Shown here: positions 34,760 to 42,542 of the stretch, piece by piece
How positions within the stretch are numbered: the first letter of the stretch is position 1
Layout: each line of letters opens with the position of its first letter
From: Ferdinandcohnia sp047246645
Lineage (GTDB): Bacteria; Bacillota; Bacilli; Bacillales; Bacillaceae_L
Assembly: GCF_047246645.1 (NCBI RefSeq)
Contig: NZ_JBFOKR010000016.1
Location: 1 to 64,000 of the forward strand
DNA length: 64,000 nt
Direction of reading: 5' to 3'
Program-made: the position numbers and the translations under genes
The notes under the pieces: model-generated
What the model saw: only the letters and a program-made list of their open reading frames with translations
What the model was told of the DNA's origin: nothing
Databases searched by the model: none

Positions 34760-35824
34760 TTGGTACCGACACATCCACTTGGATTAATGAAGAAAGTATA
34801 TCGTGATGTCTTTCCAATCGTACATCGCGAACTGGCAGTATGGAAACAAAAGGCTGAGGAAATACCTGATGATGAGTTGCGAAAGCAAGCTCTGGCAAGT
34901 ATTAATACAAAGACATTTCACTGTGAGGGTGGGGCTATACTTGCCCTTTTAACTCCAGACCATATTAAGGAATGCATTCGGTTTATTGTTGCTTATCAAA
35001 CCATTAGCGATTACTTAGATAATCTGTGTGACCGTAGTACATCACTAGATCCGATTGATTTTCAATCATTACATGATTCAATGCCAGATGCTTTAGTCCC
35101 TGGGAAAAACACTAAAAATTATTATCAATATCGAGCGGAGCAGAATGATGGAGGCTATTTAGAGAGCCTAGTGACAACTTGTCAGAAGAGCTTGGAAAAA
35201 ACAAAACATTATCAAAAAATTTCTACTTATCTTCAGGAGTTAGCGCAATATTACTGTGACTTGCAAATTCATAAACATGTACAAGTTGAAGAGCGGGTTC
35301 CAAGGTTAGAAAATTGGTTCCAGCTTCATCGAACTCAACTACCTAAAATGGAATGGTATGAGTTCTCAGCTTGCTCGGGCTCAACATTAGGTATTTTCTG
35401 TTTAGTGGCGTATGCATTTCAGGATGATTTCCAGGAAGAGATGGCACAAAAAATACGAGACGGATATTTCCCTTATGTACAAGGATTACATATCTTATTA
35501 GATTATTTTATCGATCAAGAAGAAGACCGAAAAGGTGGAGACTTAAACTTCTGTTTTTACTATCAACATGAACATCAGTTAGTTGAACGACTAAAACATT
35601 TTATCATTCAAGCTGATAAACATACCGAAGGTTTACCAAATGAAAAATTTCATCGACTGATCAATAGAGGACTTTTAGGCTTGTATTTATCAGATGAAAA
35701 GGTGCGTAGTCAACGTAATGTTTTTAAGGTTGCTAAGAAAATCATTAAGCTTGGCGGCAGTACATCATTTTTCTTTTATATTAATGGACGGGCATACCGG
35801 AGAATACAGACGGTATTTGGTTAA
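34760..35824 (+). CDS. ytpB: Tetraprenyl-beta-curcumene synthase (YtpB, DUF2600)
   Basis: 354 aa. In B. subtilis YtpB cyclises tetraprenyl (C35) diphosphate to tetraprenyl-beta-curcumene, on the way to sesquarterpenes of the spore/membrane. The Asp-rich segment SDYLDNLCDRS near residue 88 and the later LDYFIDQEEDRKGGDLNFCFYY match. It is a helical protein without signal. TTG start 5 bases after gaggtgat; the GTG three codons upstream is that ribosome site. Divergent from ytoA. Confidence 0.92.
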   Translation: MVPTHPLGLMKKVYRDVFPIVHRELAVWKQKAEEIPDDELRKQALASINTKTFHCEGGAILALLTPDHIKECIRFIVAYQTISDYLDNLCDRSTSLDPIDFQSLHDSMPDALVPGKNTKNYYQYRAEQNDGGYLESLVTTCQKSLEKTKHYQKISTYLQELAQYYCDLQIHKHVQVEERVPRLENWFQLHRTQLPKMEWYEFSACSGSTLGIFCLVAYAFQDDFQEEMAQKIRDGYFPYVQGLHILLDYFIDQEEDRKGGDLNFCFYYQHEHQLVERLKHFIIQADKHTEGLPNEKFHRLINRGLLGLYLSDEKVRSQRNVFKVAKKIIKLGGSTSFFFYINGRAYRRIQTVFG

Positions 35825-35856
35825 AAAAAGATAGAGCATTTGGCTCTATCTTTTTT
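35824..35856. terminator. Bidirectional terminator between ytpB and ytqB
   Basis: AAAGATAGAGC, 5-base loop, GCTCTATCTTT with A and T runs; the ytqB stop codon lies inside. Confidence 0.9.
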
Positions 35857-36418
35857 CGATTGCAATTATAAAGGGAGGATTATTGACTTGATTGATAAAT
35901 CGGTATGTTAAAACATGTGCACGTTTTTGGTCAATTGTTGATACATACTCTAAAAGTATATCTCTTTCTATTGCGCCCTCATCATGTCCATGGTAAACAA
36001 CTAGTACAATAATTCCCTCTGGAGACATTATAGTTAGTAATTGCTCAATAGCTTCAATTGTTGAATTAGGCTTTGTGACAATTTCTTTGTCCCCGCCTGG
36101 TAAGTATCCTAAATTAAAGATTGCTGCAGTAACTTTTCCGTGTGTTTCTTCTGGTAGATTTGTCTTGATTTGATTATGACTTACTTGAAACAAAGTTACA
36201 TTGCTAGAAGTCCCAACTTTCGATAATCGTTCAGTAGTATTTATTAATGCTTCCTCTTGTATATCAAAACCGTACACATGGCCGTTTATGCCTACTAATG
36301 ATGAGAGCATGGCGGTATCATGTCCGTTGCCAATCGTTGCATCAACTACAATATCTCCTTCGCTCACGGCTAGTTCAACTAATCTACGAGCAAAGGGAAG
36401 AATTCGATCTAACTTCAT
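35846..36418 (-). CDS. ytqB: SAM-dependent methyltransferase YtqB (MnmM)
   Basis: 190 aa class I methyltransferase: motif I VDATIGNGHDTAML, acidic loop VYGFDIQEEAL, and FNLGYLPGGDK. B. subtilis YtqB was reported as MnmM, which methylates the nm5 group of wobble uridine to mnm5 in tRNA. Its ATG overlaps the stop of ytqA (ATGA), so the pair is translationally coupled and works in one pathway. Confidence 0.9.
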   Translation of the reverse strand: MKLDRILPFARRLVELAVSEGDIVVDATIGNGHDTAMLSSLVGINGHVYGFDIQEEALINTTERLSKVGTSSNVTLFQVSHNQIKTNLPEETHGKVTAAIFNLGYLPGGDKEIVTKPNSTIEAIEQLLTIMSPEGIIVLVVYHGHDEGAIERDILLEYVSTIDQKRAHVLTYRFINQVNNPPFIIAIEKR

Positions 36419-37377
36419 ATCGATTCAACAACCTTTTTATAAAACTTTCCTTGATAGCTATTTCGACGTTTAAGTTCAGCGTCAATAGTATTAAGAACTT
36501 CCCATTTGTTTACACTCCACATCGGGCCAACCATCAGGTCAATAGGTCCATCACCAGTAATACGGTGTACAATCATTTCCGGTGGTAAAATTTCAAGTTG
36601 GTCACATACTAACTTTACATAATTGTCGAATGTGAGAAATTCTAAAAGACCTTTTTCGTATTGTTTTACCATAGGAGTACCTTTTAAAAGATGAAGAAGG
36701 TGGATTTTAATACCTTGTACATCAAGCTTCGCAACTTCACGAGCTGTTTCCATCATCATTTCAGGTGTTTCCTGTGGAAGTCCGTTAATAATATGAGAAC
36801 AAATACGAATTCCATGTTTTCGTAGCTTATTAACACCATCAACATAGCATTGGAAGTCATGGGCACGGTTAATTAACGTGGCTGTCTTTTCGTGAACCGT
36901 TTGGAGGCCAAGTTCAACCCAAAGATAAGTTCTTTTATTTAAGTCAGCTAAATACTCTACAACATCATCGGGAAGGCAGTCTGGTCTGGTGGCTATTGAA
37001 ATACCAACTACTCCTTCTTCAGCCAGGACTGGTTCGAATCTTTGACGAAGTACCTCAACTGGAGCATGAGTATTTGTGTAAGCTTGGAAGTAGGCCATGT
37101 ATTTTCCATCCTTCCATTTTTCATGCATCTTCTCTTTAATTGTATGAAATTGAGTTAAGATATCATCAGCTCGATTGCCCGCAAAGTCACCAGAACCAGC
37201 AACACTACAAAACGTACAACCGCCATGTGCAACAGTACCATCGCGGTTTGGACAATCAAACCCTCCATCAAGCGCTACCTTAAAAACTTTATGGCCAAAA
37301 GTATTTCGTAAATGATAATTCCATGTATGATAACGTTTATTATCTGTTGTATATAGAAATGGGTTTACCTGAGTCAC
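36415..37377 (-). CDS. ytqA: Radical SAM protein YtqA (TIGR01212; MnmL)
   Basis: 320 aa. Radical-SAM iron-sulfur cluster motif in DCPNRDGTVAHGGCTFCS (Cys-x10-Cys-x2-Cys spacing of TIGR01212) at about residues 40-57, with ELGLQT and the later GIKIHLLHLLKGTP of the barrel. In B. subtilis it was proposed to act as MnmL, converting cmnm5 to nm5 uridine in tRNA before YtqB. GTG start 8 bases after aaggagg. Confidence 0.92.
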   Translation of the reverse strand: MTQVNPFLYTTDNKRYHTWNYHLRNTFGHKVFKVALDGGFDCPNRDGTVAHGGCTFCSVAGSGDFAGNRADDILTQFHTIKEKMHEKWKDGKYMAYFQAYTNTHAPVEVLRQRFEPVLAEEGVVGISIATRPDCLPDDVVEYLADLNKRTYLWVELGLQTVHEKTATLINRAHDFQCYVDGVNKLRKHGIRICSHIINGLPQETPEMMMETAREVAKLDVQGIKIHLLHLLKGTPMVKQYEKGLLEFLTFDNYVKLVCDQLEILPPEMIVHRITGDGPIDLMVGPMWSVNKWEVLNTIDAELKRRNSYQGKFYKKVVESI

Positions 37378-37565
37378 CTCAGATCCCTCCTTATTTTATA
37401 TAAAATATCCCCAACTATAAATTTTAGCATGTTAGCTTTTAAAATCACAAATGTAAATAATACATCTTGGTGAACTGGAAATAAATTTTTGAAAGAAGTA
37501 ATACAGGATGAACAAACTATAGATGAGAAGCAGTTGCTTCTTATGTTTGATTAGGAGGGGAAAGA

Positions 37566-37847
37566 ATGGCCACTCGACAATCTGTTGACTCTTTTCTTCA
37601 GCGCTGTGAGGATTCGATTAGCAACGCTCAGGAACAAATCACAATAGCTCGACACCAAGAACATTACAATACAACAGAGTATACAGATGCTCAGATGCAA
37701 TTAGAAGAAGTTACTAATGAACTCGCAAAGCTTTCTCAAAGCTGTAATGGACAACAGCGGGAGCAATTACATCGGATGAGATTGCAATTACAACAGCTCC
37801 AAAATGATATGACATTAGATGAAAATATTATCCAAGAGTACAAATAG
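37566..37847 (+). CDS. ytzC: YtzC family protein (DUF2524)
   Basis: 93 aa, nearly all coiled coil. Conserved pieces MATRQSVDSFLQRC, EHYNTTEYTDAQMQLEEV and QQREQLHRMRLQLQQLQN match DUF2524/YtzC. Function unknown. Shine-Dalgarno taggagggg. Followed 11 bases later by a second small gene, probably in one transcript. Confidence 0.88.
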   Translation: MATRQSVDSFLQRCEDSISNAQEQITIARHQEHYNTTEYTDAQMQLEEVTNELAKLSQSCNGQQREQLHRMRLQLQQLQNDMTLDENIIQEYK

Positions 37848-37858
37848 GGGATGAGGTA

Positions 37859-38020
37859 ATGAGAAAACGTTCAAAACAAAACAATCCTGAGCAAAAGACA
37901 AAAAACGGTGTTAATAGTAACGATATTGAGTTAGGTCAGGATTATGATCCAGTAAAAGTATCTAAGCAAAAGTATCAAAAAAAGGGTCAACCTATTAAGT
38001 CAAAGCAGCGTACTGAGTAG
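37859..38020 (+). CDS. Small basic hydrophilic protein, 53 aa
   Basis: Starts MRKRSKQNNP and ends IKSKQRTE; lysine- and glutamine-rich, no cysteine, no membrane segment, predicted disordered. The gene has gaggt just before the ATG, sits 11 bases after the ytzC-like gene and ends at a perfect 13-bp terminator, which supports it as real. The composition resembles small acid-soluble or spore-core proteins, but no motif proves this. Confidence 0.65.
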   Translation: MRKRSKQNNPEQKTKNGVNSNDIELGQDYDPVKVSKQKYQKKGQPIKSKQRTE

Positions 38021-38024
38021 ATTT

Positions 38025-38064
38025 AATCGACAAGTGATTCGTCACTTGTCGATTTTTTGTTTTT
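38025..38064 (+). terminator. Terminator of the ytzC operon
   Basis: AATCGACAAGTGA, loop ttcg, TCACTTGTCGATT then T-rich run. Confidence 0.93.
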
Positions 38065-38093
38065 CCGACAATCCTCATCTTTATCCCGCTTTA

Positions 38094-38179
38094 ACGGGCA
38101 GTAGAACTTCAAGAACTGCCCGTAAAAGTCCGATTAGTTCAACTAACAATCAGTGCCTGATTGAAGTTTCACTTTATCT
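38094..38179. repeat. Dispersed intergenic repeat, copy B
   Basis: Contains the same flanks as 28975-29040 (ccgatt-agttcaactaacaatcagtg and tgattgaagtttcactttatct) but lacks the central hairpin stem seen there. It is preceded by a second perfect hairpin ACGGGCAGT ... ACTGCCCGT (38094-38123). Non-coding, before the MFS gene. Confidence 0.6.
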
Positions 38180-38267
38180 GAATAATTTTTTTAATTGATT
38201 CTAATTGTGGAAAGGAATAGAATAATTCTGGAATCCGAAATTTATGTGAAATTGGAGGTGCCTCAAA

Positions 38268-39449
38268 ATGCCTCGAGCACTATGGTTATTAGTTATTGGA
38301 ATGGTTATAAATGTAACTGGATCCTCTTTTTTGTGGCCGTTAAATACAATATATATACACGATCATCTTGGTAAATCACTTTCTGTTGCTGGTCTTGTAC
38401 TTATGCTTAATGCAGGTGCGAGTGTTGTAGGAAACTTAATTGGTGGCACCTTGTTTGATAAAATTGGTGGCTTTAAAACAATATTGTCTGGAATTGCCAT
38501 TACCTTGGTTGCGATAATCGGCTTAGTCTTTTTTCATGGATGGCCAGATTATGTTATTTTGTTAGGATTTGTTGGGTTTGGATCAGGCATTATTTTTCCG
38601 GCGATGTATGCACTTGCTGGTTCGGTATGGCCTGAAGGTGGAAGGAAATCTTTTAATGCGTTGTATGTTGCGCAGAATTTAGGGGTAGCAGCAGGATCAG
38701 CATTAGGTGGTTTTGTTGCTTCATTCTCTTTTGAATATATCTTTATAGCGAATGCACTCATGTTTATTGCGTTTTTTATAGTTGCAATCTTCTATCGCAG
38801 TTTCCAGGGAATAAAAGGAACTCAAACAAATTTACTAGAACAATCAAAAGTAGTTAAAAATCGTTCGAAATTAAATGCACTATTAGTTCTCAGTGTTGGA
38901 TACTTATTATGTTGGGTGGCCTATGTTCAGTGGCAATCAACAATTTCAAGTTACACACAAGATATTGGAATTACTCTAACTCAATATAGTTTGCTCTGGA
39001 CTGTTAATGGTGGACTCATCGTTCTCGCACAGCCAGCGATCAACGTAGTGATTCGTTATATTGCTAAGACGTTAAAAAAGCAAATTGTAATTGGGATTTT
39101 AATCTTTATATCTTCGTTTGTGGTTGCTTCATACGCTGGATCATTTAGTGGATTTATGACTGCAATGGTTGTTCTTACAGTCGGGGAGATGTTTATCTGG
39201 CCCGCAGTCCCAACAATCGCGAACGATCTTGCACCAAAAGGAAGAGAGGGCTTTTACCAGGGAATCGTAAACAGTACTGCAACAGGGGGAAGAATGATTG
39301 GCCCGTTACTGGGTGGAATACTTGTTGATTTGTATGGAATGAGTATGCTATTTACCGTGTTAGCAGTATTATTGCTCGCTTCAATCTTTACTACAGTTAT
39401 CTATGATAAAAAAATTAAAGATTCAAAGGAAGTTGCACTTAGTGCATAA
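38268..39449 (+). CDS. MFS transporter (YttB-like)
   Basis: 393 aa with twelve hydrophobic segments. MFS loop motif GGTLFDKIGGFK after TM2 and a matching LGGILVDLYGM later. Closest remembered relative is YttB of B. subtilis, in the same chromosomal neighbourhood; the group includes drug exporters. Substrate unknown. ATG after ggaggtg. A terminator follows before the sigma-54 regulator. Confidence 0.87.
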   Translation: MPRALWLLVIGMVINVTGSSFLWPLNTIYIHDHLGKSLSVAGLVLMLNAGASVVGNLIGGTLFDKIGGFKTILSGIAITLVAIIGLVFFHGWPDYVILLGFVGFGSGIIFPAMYALAGSVWPEGGRKSFNALYVAQNLGVAAGSALGGFVASFSFEYIFIANALMFIAFFIVAIFYRSFQGIKGTQTNLLEQSKVVKNRSKLNALLVLSVGYLLCWVAYVQWQSTISSYTQDIGITLTQYSLLWTVNGGLIVLAQPAINVVIRYIAKTLKKQIVIGILIFISSFVVASYAGSFSGFMTAMVVLTVGEMFIWPAVPTIANDLAPKGREGFYQGIVNSTATGGRMIGPLLGGILVDLYGMSMLFTVLAVLLLASIFTTVIYDKKIKDSKEVALSA

Positions 39450-39452
39450 AGT

Positions 39453-39485
39453 AAAAGACTTGACTCCGTTCAAGTCTTTTTTATG
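39453..39485 (+). terminator. Terminator of the MFS gene
   Basis: AAAAGACTTGA, 6-base loop, TCAAGTCTTTT and T run. Confidence 0.88.
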
Positions 39486-39566
39486 TACAAATATTTTCTT
39501 TATGAGGTTCTTGCGTAATGATATGATGTTGGTAAAAGTGGGCATAGAGAAGGTGTTGTTTACAAC

Positions 39567-40937
39567 ATGTTTACAAATGATGATATTCAGTTTAAGAATA
39601 AAATACTTGAAACCATAATTGATAGTGCATACGAGTGGATTGTTGTCGTTGACCATGAAGGTAAAGTTGTTTACATTAATAAAAATTACTGTGATTTTCT
39701 TGGAGTTCTACGGGAGGAAGTCCTTGGTAAGCATGTGACAGGTGTGATTGAAAATACAAGGATGCATATAGTCGTTCAAACAGGAGAAGAAGAGATTGGA
39801 AACCCGCACTACATAAAAGGGAATTATATGATTGCGAATCGGATCCCTATTTATTCAAATAATCGAATTGTTGGAGCTGTAGGGACAGTCATTTTTAGAG
39901 ATACTAAGGAATGGGATAAGATGAACAGCCATATAAAGAGTTTGATGTCCCAATTCCAAACTTATATTGAAGACTGGCAGGAAAATAACGGGGCGAAATA
40001 CACACTTTCAGATATAAAAACAAATTCTAAACAGGTGCTTGAACTTAAGGATAAAGTTAAATCAATAGCATCTGGTGACATATCGGTTTTAATAAGAGGG
40101 GAAAGTGGGACTGGTAAGGAGCTCTTCGCTCATAGTATCCATCAACTAAGCGGGAGAAGTAAAAATCCATTAATTAAAATAAATTGTGGTGCAATACCTG
40201 AGCACCTCCTTGAATCAGAATTGTTTGGCTATGAAGACGGCGCATTTACAGGAGCTAAAAAAGGTGGGAAAAAGGGAAAGTTTTTACTTGCCCATGGAGG
40301 TACTATTTTTTTAGATGAAGTTGGAGATATGCCTTTACATATGCAGATTAAGTTATTACGTGTTCTCCAAGAAAAAGAAGTAGAACCAATTGGTGCAACA
40401 AAGTCGATACCTGTTGATGTTCGAGTTATTGCAGCAACAAATAGACCACTCGAACAAATGATTGAAGAGAAACGATTCAGAGAGGATTTATTTTATCGAA
40501 TAAATGTTGTTCCGTTTACGATACCGCCATTAAGGGAACGAACAGAAGATATCAATCTGTTAACTCATTTTTTTATCGGAAAAATAACAAAACGAACAGG
40601 AAAACGAATTACTTCGATTGATGATGAGGTTTTAAAAATTTTTCATCAACATACATGGCCAGGAAATTTGAGAGAACTTGAAAATGTTATTGAGGCTGCC
40701 ACACATTTAACAAATGGGGAGAGAATTACGGTTCATTCCTTGCCAGAGTATTTAGTAGATGACCCTAAGTTATTAATTGGGCAAAAAAATCTAAAAGAAA
40801 TTCTTGAGGAAACAGAGAAAAGAGTAATCGAGAAAACACTGCAGAAATTCAGAAATGATAAGCAATTGGCAGCGAATGCTTTAGGAATAAGTAAATCCAG
40901 TATGTATGAAAAGGTAAAGAAGTTAAAGATAGATTAG
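39567..40937 (+). CDS. Sigma-54-dependent PAS/AAA+/Fis transcription activator
   Basis: 456 aa enhancer-binding protein. N-terminal PAS sensor about residues 8-110 (YEWIVVVDHEGKVVYINKNYCDFLG). AAA+ domain about 150-380: Walker A GESGTGKE (178-185), the sigma-54 contact GAFTGA (225-230), Walker B FLDE (Asp250, Glu251), and arginine-finger region FREDLFYRINVV. C-terminal Fis helix-turn-helix (LAANALGISKSSMYEKVKKL). It should bind dyads just downstream and activate the -24/-12 promoter at 41108 for the CoA-transferase operon. The PAS ligand is unknown. Related Bacillus regulators include RocR and BkdR. Confidence 0.93.
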   Translation: MFTNDDIQFKNKILETIIDSAYEWIVVVDHEGKVVYINKNYCDFLGVLREEVLGKHVTGVIENTRMHIVVQTGEEEIGNPHYIKGNYMIANRIPIYSNNRIVGAVGTVIFRDTKEWDKMNSHIKSLMSQFQTYIEDWQENNGAKYTLSDIKTNSKQVLELKDKVKSIASGDISVLIRGESGTGKELFAHSIHQLSGRSKNPLIKINCGAIPEHLLESELFGYEDGAFTGAKKGGKKGKFLLAHGGTIFLDEVGDMPLHMQIKLLRVLQEKEVEPIGATKSIPVDVRVIAATNRPLEQMIEEKRFREDLFYRINVVPFTIPPLRERTEDINLLTHFFIGKITKRTGKRITSIDDEVLKIFHQHTWPGNLRELENVIEAATHLTNGERITVHSLPEYLVDDPKLLIGQKNLKEILEETEKRVIEKTLQKFRNDKQLAANALGISKSSMYEKVKKLKID

Positions 40938-40941
40938 TAGA

Positions 40942-40957
40942 TTCCAGAAAACCGGAA
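40942..40957. promoter_or_regulatory. Enhancer dyad 1 (putative activator site)
   Basis: TTCCAGAAAACCGGAA, an imperfect 16-bp dyad of the form TTCC-N8-GGAA. Starts 21 bases before dyad 2. Forms one arm of the regulator's terminator. Confidence 0.6.
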
Positions 40958-40962
40958 TGCAT

Positions 40963-40978
40963 TTCCGGATTTCTGGAA
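40963..40978. promoter_or_regulatory. Enhancer dyad 2 (putative activator site)
   Basis: TTCCGGATTTCTGGAA, same form as dyad 1, exactly 21 bases (two helical turns) downstream. Confidence 0.6.
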
Positions 40979-41029
40979 TCTTTTTTTCTTGTTCTTTGTA
41001 AGGGATTTCCGAAATATCAAATTCTAGTA

Positions 41030-41045
41030 TTCCAGATTTTCGGAA
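41030..41045. promoter_or_regulatory. Enhancer dyad 3 (putative activator site)
   Basis: TTCCAGATTTTCGGAA, same form. A half site TTCCGAAA at 41007 lies 23 bases upstream. Centre is about 84 bases before the -12 element, a usual distance for sigma-54 enhancers. Confidence 0.6.
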
Positions 41046-41107
41046 TTTTAAAAACGTGCAAGTATCAATTAATTATTAAAAATGACTATTTTGTGACTTT
41101 TTTAACT

Positions 41108-41123
41108 TGGCACATTAGTTGCA
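41108..41123 (+). promoter_or_regulatory. Sigma-54 (-24/-12) promoter of the CoA-transferase operon
   Basis: TGGCAC-N5-TTGCA, an exact fit to the sigma-54 consensus TGGCAC-N5-TTGCW, 38 bases before the first gene of the operon. Confidence 0.93.
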
Positions 41124-41161
41124 ATATTGAAAGTGAGTCAATTGAAAAGGAGGTTTAGAGA

Positions 41162-41851
41162 TTGAAACCAGTATTTGAAACATTTATTGAAGCTGTTAAA
41201 GACATCGAGGATGGATCGACAATTATGGTTGGAGGATTTGGCCTTGTGGGTATCCCTGAGAACCTAATCCTTGCACTTGTTGAAGCAAAGGTTAAAGAGT
41301 TAACGGTTATTTCTAATAATTGCGGTATTGATGATTGGGGCCTTGGTCTTTTATTAAGAAACCATCAAATCAAGAAAATGATTGGGTCATATGTCGGAGA
41401 GAACAAGGAGTTTGAGAGACAGGTTTTATCAGGTGAACTAGAAGTGGAATTAATTCCTCAAGGGAGTTTAGCTGAAAAAATTCGTGCTGGTGGTGCTGGT
41501 ATTCCCGCTTTTTATACCCCTGCAGGAGTGGGGACTCCAATTGCTGAAGGTAAGGAGGTTAAAGAATTTAATGGGAAAGAGTATGTGCTTGAGCTGGCAT
41601 TAACTGCAGATTTTAGTTTAGTAAGAGCACATAAAGGTGATAAAATGGGAAATCTCATTTATAACAAAACTGCTCGAAACTTTAATCCGATGATAGCTGC
41701 AGCCGGTAAAACTACAGTTGCTGAGGTAGAGGAATTAGTCGAAATCGGAGATTTAAATCCTGATGAAATTCACACCCCGAGCATATATGTACAAAGATTA
41801 ATTGTGGGAACTCAAGAAAAAAGAATTGAGCGATTGACGGTTTCTAAATAG
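41162..41851 (+). CDS. scoA: 3-oxoacid CoA-transferase subunit A
   Basis: 229 aa. With subunit B it moves CoA from succinyl-CoA (or acetyl-CoA) to acetoacetate. Family motif VGGFGLVGIPENLI near the start (coenzyme-A binding glycines), then ISNNCGIDDWGLGLLL and GAGIPAFYTPAGVGT, very like ScoA of B. subtilis. TTG start 9 bases after aaggagg. First gene after the sigma-54 promoter; the subunit B gene begins 13 bases later. Confidence 0.94.
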   Translation: MKPVFETFIEAVKDIEDGSTIMVGGFGLVGIPENLILALVEAKVKELTVISNNCGIDDWGLGLLLRNHQIKKMIGSYVGENKEFERQVLSGELEVELIPQGSLAEKIRAGGAGIPAFYTPAGVGTPIAEGKEVKEFNGKEYVLELALTADFSLVRAHKGDKMGNLIYNKTARNFNPMIAAAGKTTVAEVEELVEIGDLNPDEIHTPSIYVQRLIVGTQEKRIERLTVSK

Positions 41852-41864
41852 GAGGATGTGAATA

Positions 41865-42530
41865 GTGGCTGAAAAATTCATGGTTAGAGAACGAATTGCA
41901 AAACGTGCAGAAGAGGAAATTGAAAGCGGTTACTATGTAAATTTAGGGATTGGCATGCCTACCTTAGTTGCGAACTATATAAATCCATCAAAACAAGTGG
42001 TGCTTCAGTCTGAAAATGGGTTACTGGGAATAGGCCCGTACCCAAAAAATGAAGCTGTTGATCCTGATTTAATTAATGCTGGAAAGGAGACCGTTACGGC
42101 AATTCCGGGATCTGTATTTTTCGATAGTGCTGAATCGTTTGCAATGATACGGGGTGGACATATAGATATTGCCATATTAGGGGGGATGGAAGTCTCCGAA
42201 ACTGGTGATCTAGCAAATTGGATGATACCAGGAAAAATGATCAAAGGTATGGGTGGTGCCATGGATCTTGTACATGGTGCAAAGAAGATCATTGTCATTA
42301 TGGAACACGTAAGTAAAACTGGTTCTTCTAAAATTGTTAAAAGCTGCAGCTTACCACTTACTGGTAAAGGAGTAGTAAATCGAATTATCACGGACCGTGC
42401 AGTAATTGATGTTACTGATAATGGCCTTAAACTAATAGAAGTTTTTAATGATTATACAATTGAAGATATTGTCGCTATAACTGAACCACCTTTGTTAATA
42501 GAAGATGTAAAAAATAGAAGGTTTAAATAA
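41865..42530 (+). CDS. scoB: 3-oxoacid CoA-transferase subunit B
   Basis: 221 aa. Holds the catalytic glutamate in the SENGLLGIGPYP motif (about residue 47), which forms the enzyme-CoA thioester. Also NLGIGMPTLVANY and the GGxDIAILGGMEV region typical of the subunit. GTG start after ggaggatg. Tightly placed between subunit A and the permease, so the four genes form one transcript. Confidence 0.95.
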   Translation: MAEKFMVRERIAKRAEEEIESGYYVNLGIGMPTLVANYINPSKQVVLQSENGLLGIGPYPKNEAVDPDLINAGKETVTAIPGSVFFDSAESFAMIRGGHIDIAILGGMEVSETGDLANWMIPGKMIKGMGGAMDLVHGAKKIIVIMEHVSKTGSSKIVKSCSLPLTGKGVVNRIITDRAVIDVTDNGLKLIEVFNDYTIEDIVAITEPPLLIEDVKNRRFK

Positions 42531-42542
42531 GGGGGATACGAA

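Larger units (their letters stand above)
40942..40988 (+). terminator. Terminator of the sigma-54 regulator, made of two enhancer dyads
   Basis: The arms attccagaaa-accgga and tccgga-tttctggaat pair almost perfectly and are followed by nine pyrimidines (ttttttt). Dyads 1 and 2 are the two arms. Confidence 0.8.
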
